A stretch of DNA of 64,000 nucleotides from Acanthaster planci (GCF_001949145.1 NW_019091449.1:812689-876688); one strand, 5' to 3'. Positions 22,313-37,300 are shown, counted from the first letter of the stretch. The notes: generated by a model not told the origin, from the sequence alone. Translations and numbers: made by a program.

Positions 22313-25300
22313 CTGGATACACATGAAGATAAAGTAAACAAAGACATTAACAGCCTAGCATAAATTTTTAAACATCCTCATACCTTCAGGAGGGTGCATC
22401 ACCCTTGCAGGTGCACAGCAGTCATGGGCATTGGTAGGTTTTTTTCTAAAGGGGGGAGGGACAAAGTGCCATTCTCCATTATTGATGACAGTGGTTACAC
22501 ACTGCTTCGAAAGGACACAACAGTGGGAAAGGTCTGTTGGGGTCATCACTCAATGGTTTCAGATTGTCTTTGTTGAACAGGGCTGCAGAGTGTGATATTA
22601 ACTAGGTTTGGAAAATACAGTTACATGTAGGTCAACTCAAGCATTTCTTGGTACGAGTAAAGTAGAAGTAAAATACATATAGTTGGGTACATACCTGACT
22701 GAATAAAGATGATATCTCCTTTGTTCAGATCAGACTGCGTGAAACTCAGCACTGGTGTGGTCATATCAGGAAGTTTGATCATGTAGCCATTTGTTGGAGT
22801 AGTTAGGATGTACGTCAGGCTCTGGTCATCTGTGTCCAAGTCCACTGCACTCAGGATGTCTGTGGTCAATTTAGCCTGTGTCCCAATGAAAATGGTCAGG
22901 CCTTCGTTGGCAGTCACTTCTGGTCTCTGATCATTTACTGGGGTGACTGTAATGTTAATTGTATATGGATGGCTGGATTTGCCAGTGTCTGAAGAACTGG
23001 CGATGATGGTGAAACTGTCGTTTACTGTATCACTACCATCATGTACAAAATATATGAATTCGTTGGTGATGTCACGCGTGCTGAAACTCCTGAGGCGTTC
23101 ACCAGCATTGCGAGTTGTCTCCAGGAAGCCATGAACAGGTTGCTCCTGAATGGCAAAGTCAAAGTCCTGCTTTTGGTAGTATGGGTGTGCAATTTGGATG
23201 ATGTCACTGGTGATGGCTTTGGAGCCCCCTTCAGGCAGGAAGAAATCGGCCACTGTAAGGGGGACTACAGCCGGTACAATCTCCACAATAAATGTGAGGT
23301 TGGACACTTTGACAAATCCATTGTCCACTTCAAATGAAAATTGGTCCAATCCCATCCCAGGTCCAGTTTGGACATACCGGACGCGGTTGCGGTTGACATC
23401 CAGCTGGGTGAAAGTTTTCAACTGTTCTCCAGCTTCTCTCCGTCCTCGTCTGGTAGGTGGAAGGAACTCATTTGATAGCTGTAGCATGCCAAACTTAGGA
23501 AAGAGAGTAACAGTGAAGATAATTTCGATGGGCAGATGGTTGGGATGGGTGACTCTCAGATGGGAACGTTCAATGACAACGGCCTGTCCCTGCTCAACAG
23601 CAAGGGGCTTCAGCTGTTCCACTTCAGGAGGCTCTTGGTGGCTCGTCAGGTATATCCGGATATTGAAAACTCCTTCTACTGCCATGCTCTTTGCACGGAC
23701 TGTGAAATTGAAACTGTCCATCATGGCTGTGCTGTTGTCGTGGTGATAAACAACCCTTCCTGCATCCAGGCCCTCCTGATTAAACATCACTGCAGGACTT
23801 CCTCTGTAGAGCAGCTGCCCATGAGAGGGCTGGGACGTTATCAGGAACTCGATCCTCTTGTCCTTTATACCCATGTTTGTTTCAGCACTGAGGTTGCAGG
23901 AGGTAAGGACAACCGATGAGCCACGGGAAATCCGCAGGCCCGAGTTATTCAGTATACCTACAAATGGCTCAGAGGCCTCTATATCCAGGAAGTCTGAGGT
24001 GTAGCGACTGCGGTCATCATCAAGCACAAAGAAAAGCATCCGGCCAGTAAGGACATCCCCTCGTTGCCTGAATGCAATTAAACCATCTTTCAAGTCCCTC
24101 TGAGTGAACTCATAGACAGTGGATTCATTCCCTGCATAAATCAGGTCACCAACATCAGTGTTTTGCCGACGGTATTCAAGGTTGTCATCATTGAAGTCTT
24201 CATCCCCGTCTGCAGCAAGAAGGTTCTGGTCTGTGAGTGGAGTCTTCCCATTCCTCACAACTTTGAAGAGGCGGTTGACAACCACCTCAGGCTCGTGATC
24301 ATTTTTTGGAAGGATGTTGATACTGACGACTCCTTCATGGTGGAGACTCCGTTTCCTCCCAGACAGGTCAGTGAATGATGCAGATGCTGTATATTCAAAG
24401 TTGTCGCTCTCAGTTTCTGAGTCATCGTGCCTGTATCGAAGTAAGTTATTCATCACGTCAAAGTTAAGGAAGATTGTGACATCATCAGTGCTGACCTCTA
24501 AGGAACTAGGCTCCGCCAAGATTAGCCTTCCATGCTCAGGAGGCTTTGTGATTGTGTACACAAAGTTTGTGACATTATCTGCAGTCACAAAAAATTCATC
24601 TGTTGTGACAATGACAGTCCCTCCTTCAGAAACAGTCAAGCCATTGTTGGTTACTTCTAAGTGTCGGACATCTGGTATGTATGCAATGCTAAATGACGCT
24701 ACGGAACTCTGTGCATTTACAACTGACACTTGGAAAAGGAATGTATCATTCAGTGCTTCCTCTTCAGAGGGATCAAGGACATAGCCGACCTTTCCAGCAA
24801 TGATGTCATCCTGTGTGAAAAATCCTCCAGTTGGAATTGGGCCCATGGACTGCTTGACCAGTTGACCTCGACTGGGAGATCGGATGACTGTAAAGGTCAG
24901 GGGTGACAAAGAGGTAATGGGAAGTCTCACTTCAGCGGCAAGGTTTTCTGATGTGATGACACCCTGTCTTATTACGTTCAAAATCATGCCAGTGTTGGTG
25001 ATCACCTCCACAGATGTCACAACAATTTTCACCGGGAGGCTGATGTCGATGCTGACGTCCTCGCTTGAAGCCGACAAACTTATTCTGTCATTCCAAATGC
25101 TTCTCTGCTTATCAGTGACAGTGGCAGCATACTGGATGATCCCATCAGCAACATCAGCCTGGGTGAACTCAGAGATGTCTGCCCCAAAGTTGTGCAGTTC
25201 CAATCGCTGTAATCTGCCATATCGCAGAGAGTCAGTTAATCGGTAGCTGACTGTAAACTGACCCTCTGGGTCGTTGGTAGCGACATGTAGCTCCGTGGGG

Positions 25301-28300
25301 GTGATTTGAATCACAGATCCTGGGTTCAACCTCAACTCTGTTACATTCAGGATGGACAACTCCAAAGGAATGACCTCAATTCTGAATGAGTAGAGTGGGC
25401 TCTTCTCCAAACCGTCAAAGATTCGGATCACAATCCGTGACTTAGTATTGGGTCCAGTGTGCACGTAGGATATTTGTTCATTGTTGATGTCTTCCTGTGT
25501 GAAGGAGACAATACTTTCTCCTGGATTGCTGATCGTTTGGAAGTAGCCAACATTCGCTTGCTGGTTGACTATGGTGAAGAGGAGCTCACTGGGGTCACTG
25601 TCAGGGTCAATGGCCTCAAGAAAGGAACTGTGTATTGGCTGGACAGAGCCTTTTATCATTCGTAGAGTGGCATCATCAGCAAGAGATATACTTGGAACAT
25701 CATTGACTGGGATAATGTTTACCTCCAGTGTGAAGTTCACAACACCTTGAAGCACTTCAGGAATTTCAATGTTCCTTCCGAGGATCTCTACCTTGATGGT
25801 CAATACATCATAGAAGTTTTCCGAGCCATCATGAATATAGAAGATCTTACTCCCCATCAAGTCCAGCAATGTAAACACATTGGAATCGTCATCCCGTCGA
25901 AGAACCCTGTTCTCAATGCGACCGTGCAGAGGACGCTTTGCAATCAAGAGCAGAAGCTGAGATTCTCGGAGGCCGTAGGAGCGTAATCTAAGATTTAAGT
26001 GAATGTTTTCTGTAGAGATGACACTGCGGCCTCCTTCTTCCACTGTGAGAGGCATCAGTGAGAAAGCCTCTTCAGGCAATTCGGTATCCATGCTGATGGG
26101 GAAAACTGGCTCTGTCTCTGATATGCTGGGGATGCTCGTCTCTAACAGAGGTTGATCTGTGGATGGTATTTTGGACTCCAAACACTCCACAGAGAGGCAC
26201 TGGCAGACAAAGCTCTCTGGTCCAGCATCAGTGCACGTTTCTGTCCACAAGCAAGGATCTTTAGAGCAAGGAAACTGGTACACGCAGCCAATCTTAATGC
26301 CGTGAGTGACACGCGAATCACCGAGAGTGAACAGTTCATTGTTGACTTCAATATCTCTCAAGCAGCCCTGGAATGATCCGCCACTGCTAGCATGAGTTAT
26401 TGACTTGAGGTCACTCTTGAAAGCCTGAGACCGGGCTTTATGGACGACACCACCCACATGAAGCATCCCTGTCAACTCCAGTGTACTTGAGGTATCACTA
26501 AGCATCATGTTTTCTGGCTCGTAGTCGATGCTGATCCTCAGATTGGCTGGCGCTACATCAATCTTTATCCAGTGCCAATTTGCATCATTTATGATGACTT
26601 GAGATGTGAAGTCCACCATGCCATTCCCTCGATCCATCAGGACACGTATTCTGCCATCCACAACCTCAGCTGATAAAAATTGTGTCTTCAATCCACTACT
26701 GAACATGAGGAGTCCCAGGGGGGATGATGTCTTCAACCAGCAGGCGAATGAACCTTGAGTGTCTAATTGCCATCGTGGGTACAGGACAAATGCTGTCTCT
26801 TTGACAAAGCTGATGGGTGAGTCTGCCGCTGCCTCAAACTCCTCACTACAATCCCATGTGATGTCATTCACAATGCTCCTCTTGTTGGCTGCAGTGGCGT
26901 TGAACACCAAGATGTCATTGTAGGTGATGTTCTCGATGCACCCCCGGAAGAAGCGGTCGGCCGATTTCAAGTAGCTGGCTTTCCGCATACCCATGCCCCC
27001 CACATAGATCCCGTCCTGGATGTTGAGGGTATCGGCCCGGCCCAGGGTCCGCTCCTCGCGGTGTAGCACGCCATCAATGTACAGCTCCAACCAACCCCCA
27101 GCCAGCTCCAGACTCACGCTGTGCCAGTTCAGGTCATTCAGCTTCTCCTTGGGCAGAGAGCGCACCATAAGCTCTCCCTCACCCAGGTTCACCCGGGCCT
27201 CAATGACCCCCGACCTCAGCTGAATGATGCAGTAGTCAGTGTCGCCAGAGGCCAGGAGGAGAAGGCCCTTGGACCGGCTAGTCTTGAGGACCAAGTGGAT
27301 ACTAGTTTTTGCTGATGACTCAGAGAGCGGCAGGTAGACATGACTGGTGCCGTAAAATGAAACTGGAAAGAGACAAAAATAAAAAGCAGGTTTACTTGAA
27401 AGGGAAAAAACTTGAAGCCAAAAAAAGTTCCTCAAAATGCAGCTTTTGTAACGTTTACTTCAAATGTTTACTTAAAAATTGATTGATTATAGATTTAAGT
27501 GAAAGAAAAGATTCTAGGAGACACACATGTATATACATGTGGAGGTACATGTATAACCTCCCAATTTTTGACTTCATGAACAATGCGACAGTCAAGAACC
27601 TTAGCCCAGTAATATTAAATGTTAAAAAAACTGAAGTCCATGCAAGTCTACAAGCTCAATGGTTTGACTTGACTTAAGCCCTGTCTCTAATAATACTGTA
27701 TCGGTCCAAGGTGCCTCAGTCCAGATCATAAACTACATGTAAACCTGTACTTGTCTGAAGACCTACATGTAATTTGGGCTTGAAATGACTCCCAGACTCT
27801 GGGAACAAGGCTGGGCAGGGGCCAGGATTGAATCCATTTCAAGACTTGGATTCTTCAGATTTGAACTCACATCAACACTTCAAGTCTATGGTACATGTAG
27901 TTCCTTGCTGTTATGGCACAGGGACTTTACCATAGGCATTGCACCACATTTGCACTACATTGTTCATCATGACAAGGGTGCCTTTGTTTTTGGCAGTCCA
28001 ATAATACCACAGTATCACCTCACATGGATTTTGTTTTAGCAGAGTGGGAAAGAGCGAAAAGAAAATGTGTTACTCCCTTTTACAAGAAAATGCACACAAT
28101 CATGCATACTCAACAGAACTACCCTCTTTCTATGACAATGTATCATGTACCCTGGTGCATGTATGACTGCCAAATTCTAAGGGTGTAATTTTCATGATTT
28201 GTGAATACATCAAGTGAACATTTTTTTGAGATAAGATAAGGAAATTATTCTCTGCAAAACAAGGCTAGCAAAAGACTTTAAAATGCTCACTACTTGTGCT

Positions 28301-31300
28301 TCAGACGTTATGTACAAATCCCATAATCCCATTCAAATGTGCTCATACATGTACACGTAGAAATACAGTAAAACAAATTTCACAGTCTGACAGACATCAC
28401 TGTCTAGCTCTTGCATTTGTAAGTGACAGCTGGAACAGACTGAAGGACTATTACACTTCAAGAAGATGTTATTTTCCAGTCGATTCAAAATCAGTCGCTC
28501 GTGGTGAACAGCCGGCACTCAAACTTGGAACATTTTAATGGCAGAGGTTGCATCGCCATGGCAACTGCACCAAGGCCAAAAACAGATGCGTATTGACTAT
28601 TGACCACAGCCACATGTACGTGTAGTGATAGGCATTTACATGGTATCTCTGCATAAGACTCTGAAGGATGATCAGATTTGATTTTGATAGGACAAGATAT
28701 TCATGATCAGACTTCTTCTTATTTAACATACGTGTATAAATTTGCTGTGAATCTTCTTTGAATGCTGAAAAACATGACAAGTGTTTGTGCTTGTTCATGT
28801 ACAAGTACATCTGTGCACCGTCACTCTGTAATAGGATAAACACATCCCTGGCCCCGCTGGAACATGGTACTATTCATAATCAACATCCTCTTACATTGAC
28901 ACTTGACGTGATACCCTGCATGAAGTCACTGTATTTTACTGTTTCCAATGAAAATTCTTCAGTGACATGAATCGACAAGATCCTTAATTAAAGGTACTGG
29001 TACACGTACCAATGTGAAAATTAAGTGCTCTCTGATTAAAATCACTGCTACATATTGAATGCAATGTCTCCAACCAAAAGCATGTACTGTACACTGTGTA
29101 CAATAAGCCAGTTCGAACCTAGATACGTGGAAATAAAAAGGAACCTAAAAATGGAGCAAAAAGGAAAAACTTTGCTACAAAATTAAATATACCAGTATGT
29201 ACATATGTTGCTTTGTGCGCATGTAAATGTAGGCCTACATGTACATAAACAAATTTCTTTTTTTAAATTTAAATAATCTGAAACAGAATTAAACATGTGA
29301 GATTCCTTGATCATTTGCAGTCCTTTAGCAAACTTTTGTGACTTTTTGCAATGGCCACTTTGTTCGTTCATGAAAAAAATCTCCCAAACAATGTTGTTTT
29401 TGCAAGATGAAATTTTCTCAATATGTTTCTGACCCCAAGCATTTTCCCTTAGGACAGTCCCCCCCAGCTGGGCCTCTTCAATTAGCCAGTCGAGTGTGAA
29501 ACTATCTACTCAGTGAGGGGTCACGGTTACTTGAAGGAGAAAATTGTGCCCGTCCGACTGCCGCAGATGAGCATCCACGGATACCCTTTGACGTCCAACG
29601 GGTCTATTGCTATACGTCCGCGGAAAGTAATTCTCCGAGAATCGGATGGAGAGGGAAAAAAGAGATAAGCTTTTTTTCCTGCATCAATAACAGAGAAGTG
29701 AACTTGCAGGGGCTCGGTGGAAATCAATACTGCTCGATGTTATAATACCGCAAATGTGCGGTGATGAATGTTAAAGGTCAGGCTAAAACGAGTGAATTAA
29801 TATTTGCAAGAACATGCACACAGGCGACGTGTACGTGCAGAAATTTCATTTGTCTTTGGGTACCAGTCAATGGTATTGACTTGGATGTGAAAAAAAGACG
29901 AGTTTTGCATTTAATATAAGCGCACAAGTAGTATGAACATGATCTTGCATTATTTTGGNNNNNNNNNNNNNNNNNNNNNNNNNNNNNNNNNNNNNNNNNN
30001 NNNNNNNNNNNNNNNNNNNNNNNNNNNNNNNNNNNNNNNNNNNNNNNNNNNNNNNNNNNNNNNNNNNNNNNNNNNNNNNNNNNNNNNNNNNNNNNNNNNN
30101 NNNNNNNNNNNNNNNNNNNNNNNNNNNNNNNNNNNNNNNNNNNNNNNNNNNNNNNNNNNNNNNNNNNNNNNNNNNNNNNNNNNNNNNNNNNNNNNNNNNN
30201 NNNNNNNNNNNNNNNNNNNNNNNNNNNNNNNNNNNNNNNNNNNNNNNNNNNNNNNNNNNNNNNNNNNNNNNNNNNNNNNNNNNNNNNNNNNNNNNNNNNN
30301 NNNNNNNNNNNNNNNNNNNNNNNNNNNNACATGTTTCTGATTTTATTTGAATGAAACCACCAGCAATTTAGAAACAGAGCTACAAAGGATTCTTTTACGG
30401 AATTGCAAAAAGATTTGAAAGTTGTTTTTTAATAGAAATTCACTTGCATCCTCTACCCCAGATTTTGAAATTCTGCGACATACCAGTACATCATACGGAA
30501 TCACTACATAAAACACTGATTAATTCTGTATCCGTATACATGTACCGGCACATACATGTATATATGCAAATTTGTGAAACCATTATAAACTTCACGACTA
30601 GTCCTCCGCCACCCGGTGTCCCCAAACCTGTAAAAAAAAAAGTCAAAAGCGCTCCCTGATAAAAACATAAAGAAAACAATGTGGGTTGCAGCCCAGCAGA
30701 ACAAGCTCCACCCCTTTCACCTCGACATCACTGTGACATGTTCTCCTTCAGTCCTTATACTTACTGATAAAATCCTGGCTGGTCCAGTTCCTCATTCAAT
30801 AGTGTGACGTTGTTGTCTATCAGGAACTCTTGTTGCAGCAGCAATGTCACCTAACACCAATCAAACCCCCACTAACACCAATCAAACCCCCACTAACACC
30901 AATCAAACCCCTACTAACACCAATCAAACCCCCACAAGCAACACTCTCTGATGTGTATCCCTCTTTGCGCACATATCGGTACATGTACCGGTGCAAAAGG
31001 TAATTTCAAGTACATGTATGTTGTGCGTGTATCATTTCACACCAAGTATTACAATATTAAATTAACATCTCCCCGATGCAAAATCCATCCTTAGAAAGAA
31101 TTTCAATGTACATCAGAGAATCATAAGCTGCTACTCATATAAGTCCAACAATTAACATTAATTGTAACCAGAGGTTCACACTGCACCATGCATGTCCATG
31201 TACAAAGGGGTGAAGACTGGTTTAACCCCCTGGGTAAAGCAACGACCTAGTAAATATGGCCATACATGTATATCCTACAGTACCACTACTCTAATCTTGC

Positions 31301-34300
31301 ATGGAATACAGCCACAATTTAGTCTGTACACGCTGTACCGGCAGTGTAGTCCAAAAACGAGAAGATGCTTGAGTTCTCCAAATATCCCTATTTCAGCTTT
31401 GGTTATCTTTTTTTTGGGGGGGGCGGTCTACAGATGCACATACATCCATATTTGTGCGCAAAAACAACAGAAAACCTAATTATGTCACCATAGGAATTCA
31501 GTAACGTTGTGATCGACTACACTTTCTCCGGACAGTCTATATAGTACAGAAAACAGAACGGGCTAAAAAAAAAAAAAAAGTTGCCAACTCTGTGCAAAGA
31601 TCATGACGAGCATGCGAACGAATGCCAAGTTACATGACGCCACCGGTGAAGACTGGTGAGAATCACTTGATTCATGATTAACATTCATGAAAGCATTCAC
31701 CAGCTTTGCTGCGCGGTACGATTCTAAACATACATGCACCTTGCAGGCCCACTCGTTCTCGTATTACCAGGTGTACAGTGGTCCCTACTCCAAAGTGACT
31801 CTGCAAGTACGTTCTGTCACGAACTGTCATGGGTATGCCTCTCTCACAGGAAATGTTTACAATGCATGTAAATCAACTTCAATGGACTGCTTTTGTTTTA
31901 CCTCAGTCGGACAGTAGTAAAAACAGTAACTGTTATGCGGGAGCATGACTCGGAAATACAAATGCAACAGTGTTGACAGATTGAATAGGTAGCACATTAA
32001 ACACCAAGAGCATGGCAGAAAATAAGAGACATGGCCGTCTATAGAATGATGCACACTTTTTAGACGAAAACTGAAATTTTTTGGAATGACAGCCTGAGAT
32101 TTAGTTAGTGGAATGAAATGACCGCACACAAACAGATATAATGGCTAAAGAGTCTTGTTGCACCACTAAATAAAAACAAAAGTTGCACTTTTACATTTTT
32201 TGTAGGCAATTTAAAGTGAATTGGTTCACTTAATAACCAGCAAACTGCTCAAACATAGTAGCAGTCAAAATTTCTACATCACCCAACAAAATGTAATGCA
32301 ATACGGTCGATTCACAATGGCGTGCCTCTAAGAGTTTGCAACGCGTCTGCCAATCACAATGCGCAAAATATCTCAACCTTTTCCAAACGTGCTTTCTGAA
32401 TCACGCGTATTGTATTTCTGCATGTACATGTATACCGTACATGTGTATGCATGTTGACAGTGTTAAAGCAAATTCTTTATGCTTTATACTGGAGAAAGTG
32501 CATGTGCGTAGGAACAAAACTACCTTTGGAAACGTTTTTTCATGTGGAAGTCTGAAGAAAGATGAAAGACTCATGAACATTTCTTATCTACAGCTGACGT
32601 TTTCTTGTAATTTAACAAAGCAATGTCCTGGGACTTTGCAAACCTTCAACTCTGGAGACAACCTGCCAAAAGTGAACTACTTTCTCAAAGTCAAGACTAA
32701 ATTAAGACACGAGGATGGCTTGTTTGCTTGTCTGTGACCTTGGCCTTTCATTAGTAGGATGAGCTTCCTTTCAGACAGGTGATATCAGGAAGACAAGATT
32801 TATCTCTTGAACGTTGAATTGAAAGTCCAGGTCATATCTGCATTATTTTTTTTGGGGGGGGGATAAAGATTCCCATTTGAGGCTTCCCCAGAGTTAATTT
32901 TGAAACAACATCATCAGAGTAAAAACCTACCCCTTCTTTAAGCATTCCTTTTGACATTTATATCAAAACAGTGCCCCGACACTGCAACACAGCATACATG
33001 TATATTCATATCACTTTTTTAACACTGTGTTAAAATTTGAGGTTACAACAAAGCAACTGCCATCCAGTGACACTTTCCTTTGTTACTGCAGTGACTGGCG
33101 CCCTCGGTTTATTCGGCTGTTGCAAACACATGTGAATGCAAATTAATGTATCAAACATACCAGCAACCTGAGAAGGCTGCAGAAGAAATGGGGGAAACTT
33201 CAAAGATTACCAAGGATAATGTAGAAATAATACATTATGGAGATACTCAAGTAATCACTTTTCTCTGTCTTTTCCATGCGAGCATACCGTACATGTAGGG
33301 ATACAAGTCCTACGTCTTGAACTAGTTCCTCCCTGCTCTAAGGATCAGATGATGTACCAATACTAACGACCCGTATGTCTTACATGTACATGTACTTCAT
33401 GAATAAAGAATGTGTACTTTTTATAATTGGGCAGCACTTGAATACTGACGCTCTCACATCCCTTCCTAAGCATCCACTGCTATTTAAATCCGAGTCCACA
33501 ACAGGTGTATAATGTGAGAGCGTGCTGAAGGGAGAAATGACTCAGAAGAGGCACTCCTACAAAATTCACGCTTTTCTGATGTGACCCTGGGAAAAAAAAT
33601 CTGAACGAATCAAGGACCCTTACTTGGGGGGGTGGTTGAAACGCTAAGATCGGGGTACATACTGTACATGTACATCTACACGTATGAATGACACCTGACA
33701 TAAATCTACCATGAGGGGAGCAGGAGACTCTGGCCAGATTAATGGAGATCAGACACAAGCAAGATGCTTGTCGTGTATTATATTGCACACTGCGACCCTC
33801 TGGGAGGTGCATCTGATCGTGCTGTTCCATCACTGCCACACGCTGACCAGGCGTGATTTCCCGGCAAAGCTTGCCAGTGAAACGTGAGACAGATTTCACT
33901 CGGTTTGGAAAAGGGCATTGAGTTTGACTTTGAAATATGAAAAGAAGAAAAATTTGATGAATCACAGGCTTGCTTGCAGGCCTGTTTGATTAAAAACCTT
34001 TCTTGCCGGTTGGCTAACTTGTTGATGTTACATGTATGTAATTAACTTTTGCAAGTGGATCTTGTTTTGCAAACTTACTCCAATGTCCCCGGGTGACTCA
34101 TCAGGGTCAGCCTGAAATCGGCAAACTTTCTGTCATTTCTGACAATTGGCTACAATATTACAGTTTTGAGTCCTAAGGCAGAAATTAGGTACATGTACAA
34201 ATGAAGCAAACATTGTCAAACAAATTTTCACTCCTGGCATCTTATAGAATTACACGTACATGTAACTGCTGGTTTACTGATACAACATGTGTATTTACAA

Positions 34301-37300
34301 TGTATAACAAAATGTACATGTACCTACATACCGGTACATGTACATGTATGCCGAACTTTAGATTTTAATTACCAGTAATATTCCTGTAGAAAATATCTGT
34401 ACACTTTCTGAGTACTGAACTTTCGTGTACTTTGGTGCTCAGTCCACTGCCCAGACACTGTGGAAGAATTTTATTTTTTAAATACATGTACATGTAATTT
34501 GGAGAGATGAACTTGCTGCCAAAAATGTACTCAATATGACAGCACAGAATGCCCATTTTATCAAAATGGACGACACTGCGATTTGTCTCTTATTTTGTGG
34601 AGTTAATTGATATCTGGCCAAATCCCAGAAGGCCAGCAAAATGAATGACACTGAAAGTTGTCATAGGCAGATACATGTAAGAAACAGAATGATAACATCC
34701 ACATCTTCAACCATCCTCTTCCAATGGCCATAACTTTGGGAAAAACCAAGGAGTTGCCACAAGTACCATCCAAATGTTTCTTTCAGGGCTGAATATCATG
34801 CTTTAAAAATGAACAAATATCAATTCCTTGTCAATTTTAAAGACTTCAGCTAAAACATACACATTATGCACATGTAAATGTACAAGTACATGTAATTTGA
34901 ATGAAGAAAATATTCAAAGTGAGTTCTCCATAAATTGTTCATGACACAGATCCCCTAACATGTAAGCAATCAATACCTAGTTTTAATATCTATGAATAAC
35001 ACTAGCATGAGTACTTATTTGTGATGTGAGACCGATGCAAGATGTTTTTCTAACTACTCCATTTCATCTCCAACTCCGATTTCAGTAGTTCTCAAATGAT
35101 CCTCATTTGTACATGTACATATACCTTCTGTGGCCCTTCAGAGCAGCACAGCTTGTATAAACACAACACATCACTGACAAAAAAACGCCGCTGCCGCATA
35201 TACACGTGCACACCCCTGGTTTTGCAATCACCGAGCAAATAAGTCGAGTCTCCCTGGAAATCAGCATCGGCGGGGCTTCACAAAGCAAGCACGCTGTCCC
35301 ATGATTGGCCCCCCTGGGCAAGAAGCAAAAGGAGGGGGGTTCTGTCTTGCAGCAATCAGGCCAGTTTATCACCTTGATTGCTATTAGTGTGCTTTTTTTG
35401 TGAAGCATTATTCGGGAAGGAGTCAGGAAGATGCAAGCATTTCAATTGAGTCTAGAAAGGAGTTATTTAAGCTGAAATATGAGAGGTTAAACTGTAGGGG
35501 GCAGTTACCCAGTAAAAGGCCCAGGCGATGAAGTTTCATTAGGCACACTTTTAGTGGAACCCTATACCCTTTGCCAATGTACATGTATGATAACAATTTG
35601 CCATCTTTTGGGATTTTACTCATGAAAAGTGCACATTGTTTAAACATTTCAAAATTGTATTGCTTTTGTGGAAAGGAGAGAGTGCTGTTGCTGTGATGTC
35701 AATCAGAGAAGACACCACTCATCAGGTATATAGTTTCTGCTATGAAAAATTGAGGGGCTGTATTCACCTACATACCATACAGACTCCCGTAAACTTCCAT
35801 TGATTGTTAAATTTACAGCTATTGTAGTTGTACTGAAAAAAAGTATGGTACCGGTATATGCATGGCTTGGTAAAAACCTACGTAAGCAAGCTTCATAGCA
35901 TATTTAATTATCTTTATTCAATACTCAACCAATACTCAAACAATAAAGATGTGACATAAAACCCCGGTCCTGAGTGGACAATAAATAAATTAAAGTACTC
36001 ATGGCAGGACAAAGAGAAATGAAGCAGGTTTTAAACATTAGAGTAGCACAAACAATTGACACATTTAAAAAATTCATTCATTTAGTTACAGCTGCATAAT
36101 TCATAAACATGTTCAGGAATGGGTGGTGCCCAAATTAAATGTAGGCTGAAGGGAAGGGCAAAATATGTTCATATAGACATGTCCAATACACACATTCACC
36201 TGTTTCCTAGATTGGTTCATTCCGACTGTTAAAATCATGATCAGACAGTCTTCTAACAATCTGATCGCAAAAATCCTTAAATCTAACATCCAAATGCCAC
36301 AATTAATTTCATAATTTCTTTGATTCTCTTTCTGTTGTCTGGAGTAGGCAGTCTCATGTAACCTGTGTCCCCCCAAAATAAGTACATTATCCTCAAAAAA
36401 TGACTCCATACAGAAGTGCAATGCCCATATTTTGGGAGGTAATGGAGGAGACTTGGAGGCCAAAATTTACATCACGATGAAAAACAATGCCTTTCATCCA
36501 CAAGTCCAGATTTCATCTTGGAATTGTGAACATACATGTACATGTATGTTGTATCTACTGTGCGGTACCAGAATACAGTAATCTAGGCTTCATAGAAAAA
36601 CAAATCCCAGTTTCATCTTGGAATTGCACGTGCTTTAATACATTAACAATAATCTAAGTAGAGACCTTAGGGTAAAATGTCAGAAGAGTTGAGATGCATA
36701 CATGAATTTTCGCAAAATGTCTAGATTTATTCCTCTAAATACGACACTTTCATAACATCCAATTTGTAAAGTCTCTGTCATCAAGCTTGGTCCCTTCTGT
36801 TTGGCTGATATGACAGGAGCAGCAGATGGTTATACACTATGGCCTGTCTAGAAAATAAAGTTAACTGGGGCTCCCCACCCCAGGGAAAAGTGCATGAAAG
36901 AAAAACATGTCGCGACTGAACTACTTTCTGTCTACATTGCCATCTGGACAAAGCTGCAAACTGAAAAACCTCAATTTGTGTGTCGCAGGACCACATACAA
37001 GTGAGCGACCAGTTTCGCGAAAGCATCTCAATTATACAGTGTTTACCCATGCCGTGTCTCTTTAATCGTTTAATGGAATTGAACACGGAAACCTGTGTCA
37101 GCAGCTGGTTCTTAATGCAATTGGAAACCAGCCGGTCTAAGCTTGCGTCTCTCCGATTAGATATGGGCTGCCAAAGTGTTCACACTGAAGACCCAAACCT
37201 AGCCAGTTCGCAATGATGTCAGAGGAGACTGCAGAATTTGGGTATTTGTACTAGTAATTGCGCTAGGCATTTCTTTAATTTCATGCATGTGCCAGAACTG

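Noticed and set aside
29955-30350. Open frames across the run of N
   Set aside because: They are artefacts of translating unknown bases.
33480-33965. 161-codon open frame on the minus strand in CSPG4 intron 1
   Set aside because: It is long for AT-rich DNA but runs through TACATGTA words and low-complexity Cys/Thr stretches, with no start context, splice sites or motif. It is probably chance.
36113-36463. 116-codon minus-strand open frame ending at CAG|GTGAAT
   Set aside because: The donor is plausible but no acceptor or family signal was seen, and the amino-acid makeup is not protein-like throughout.
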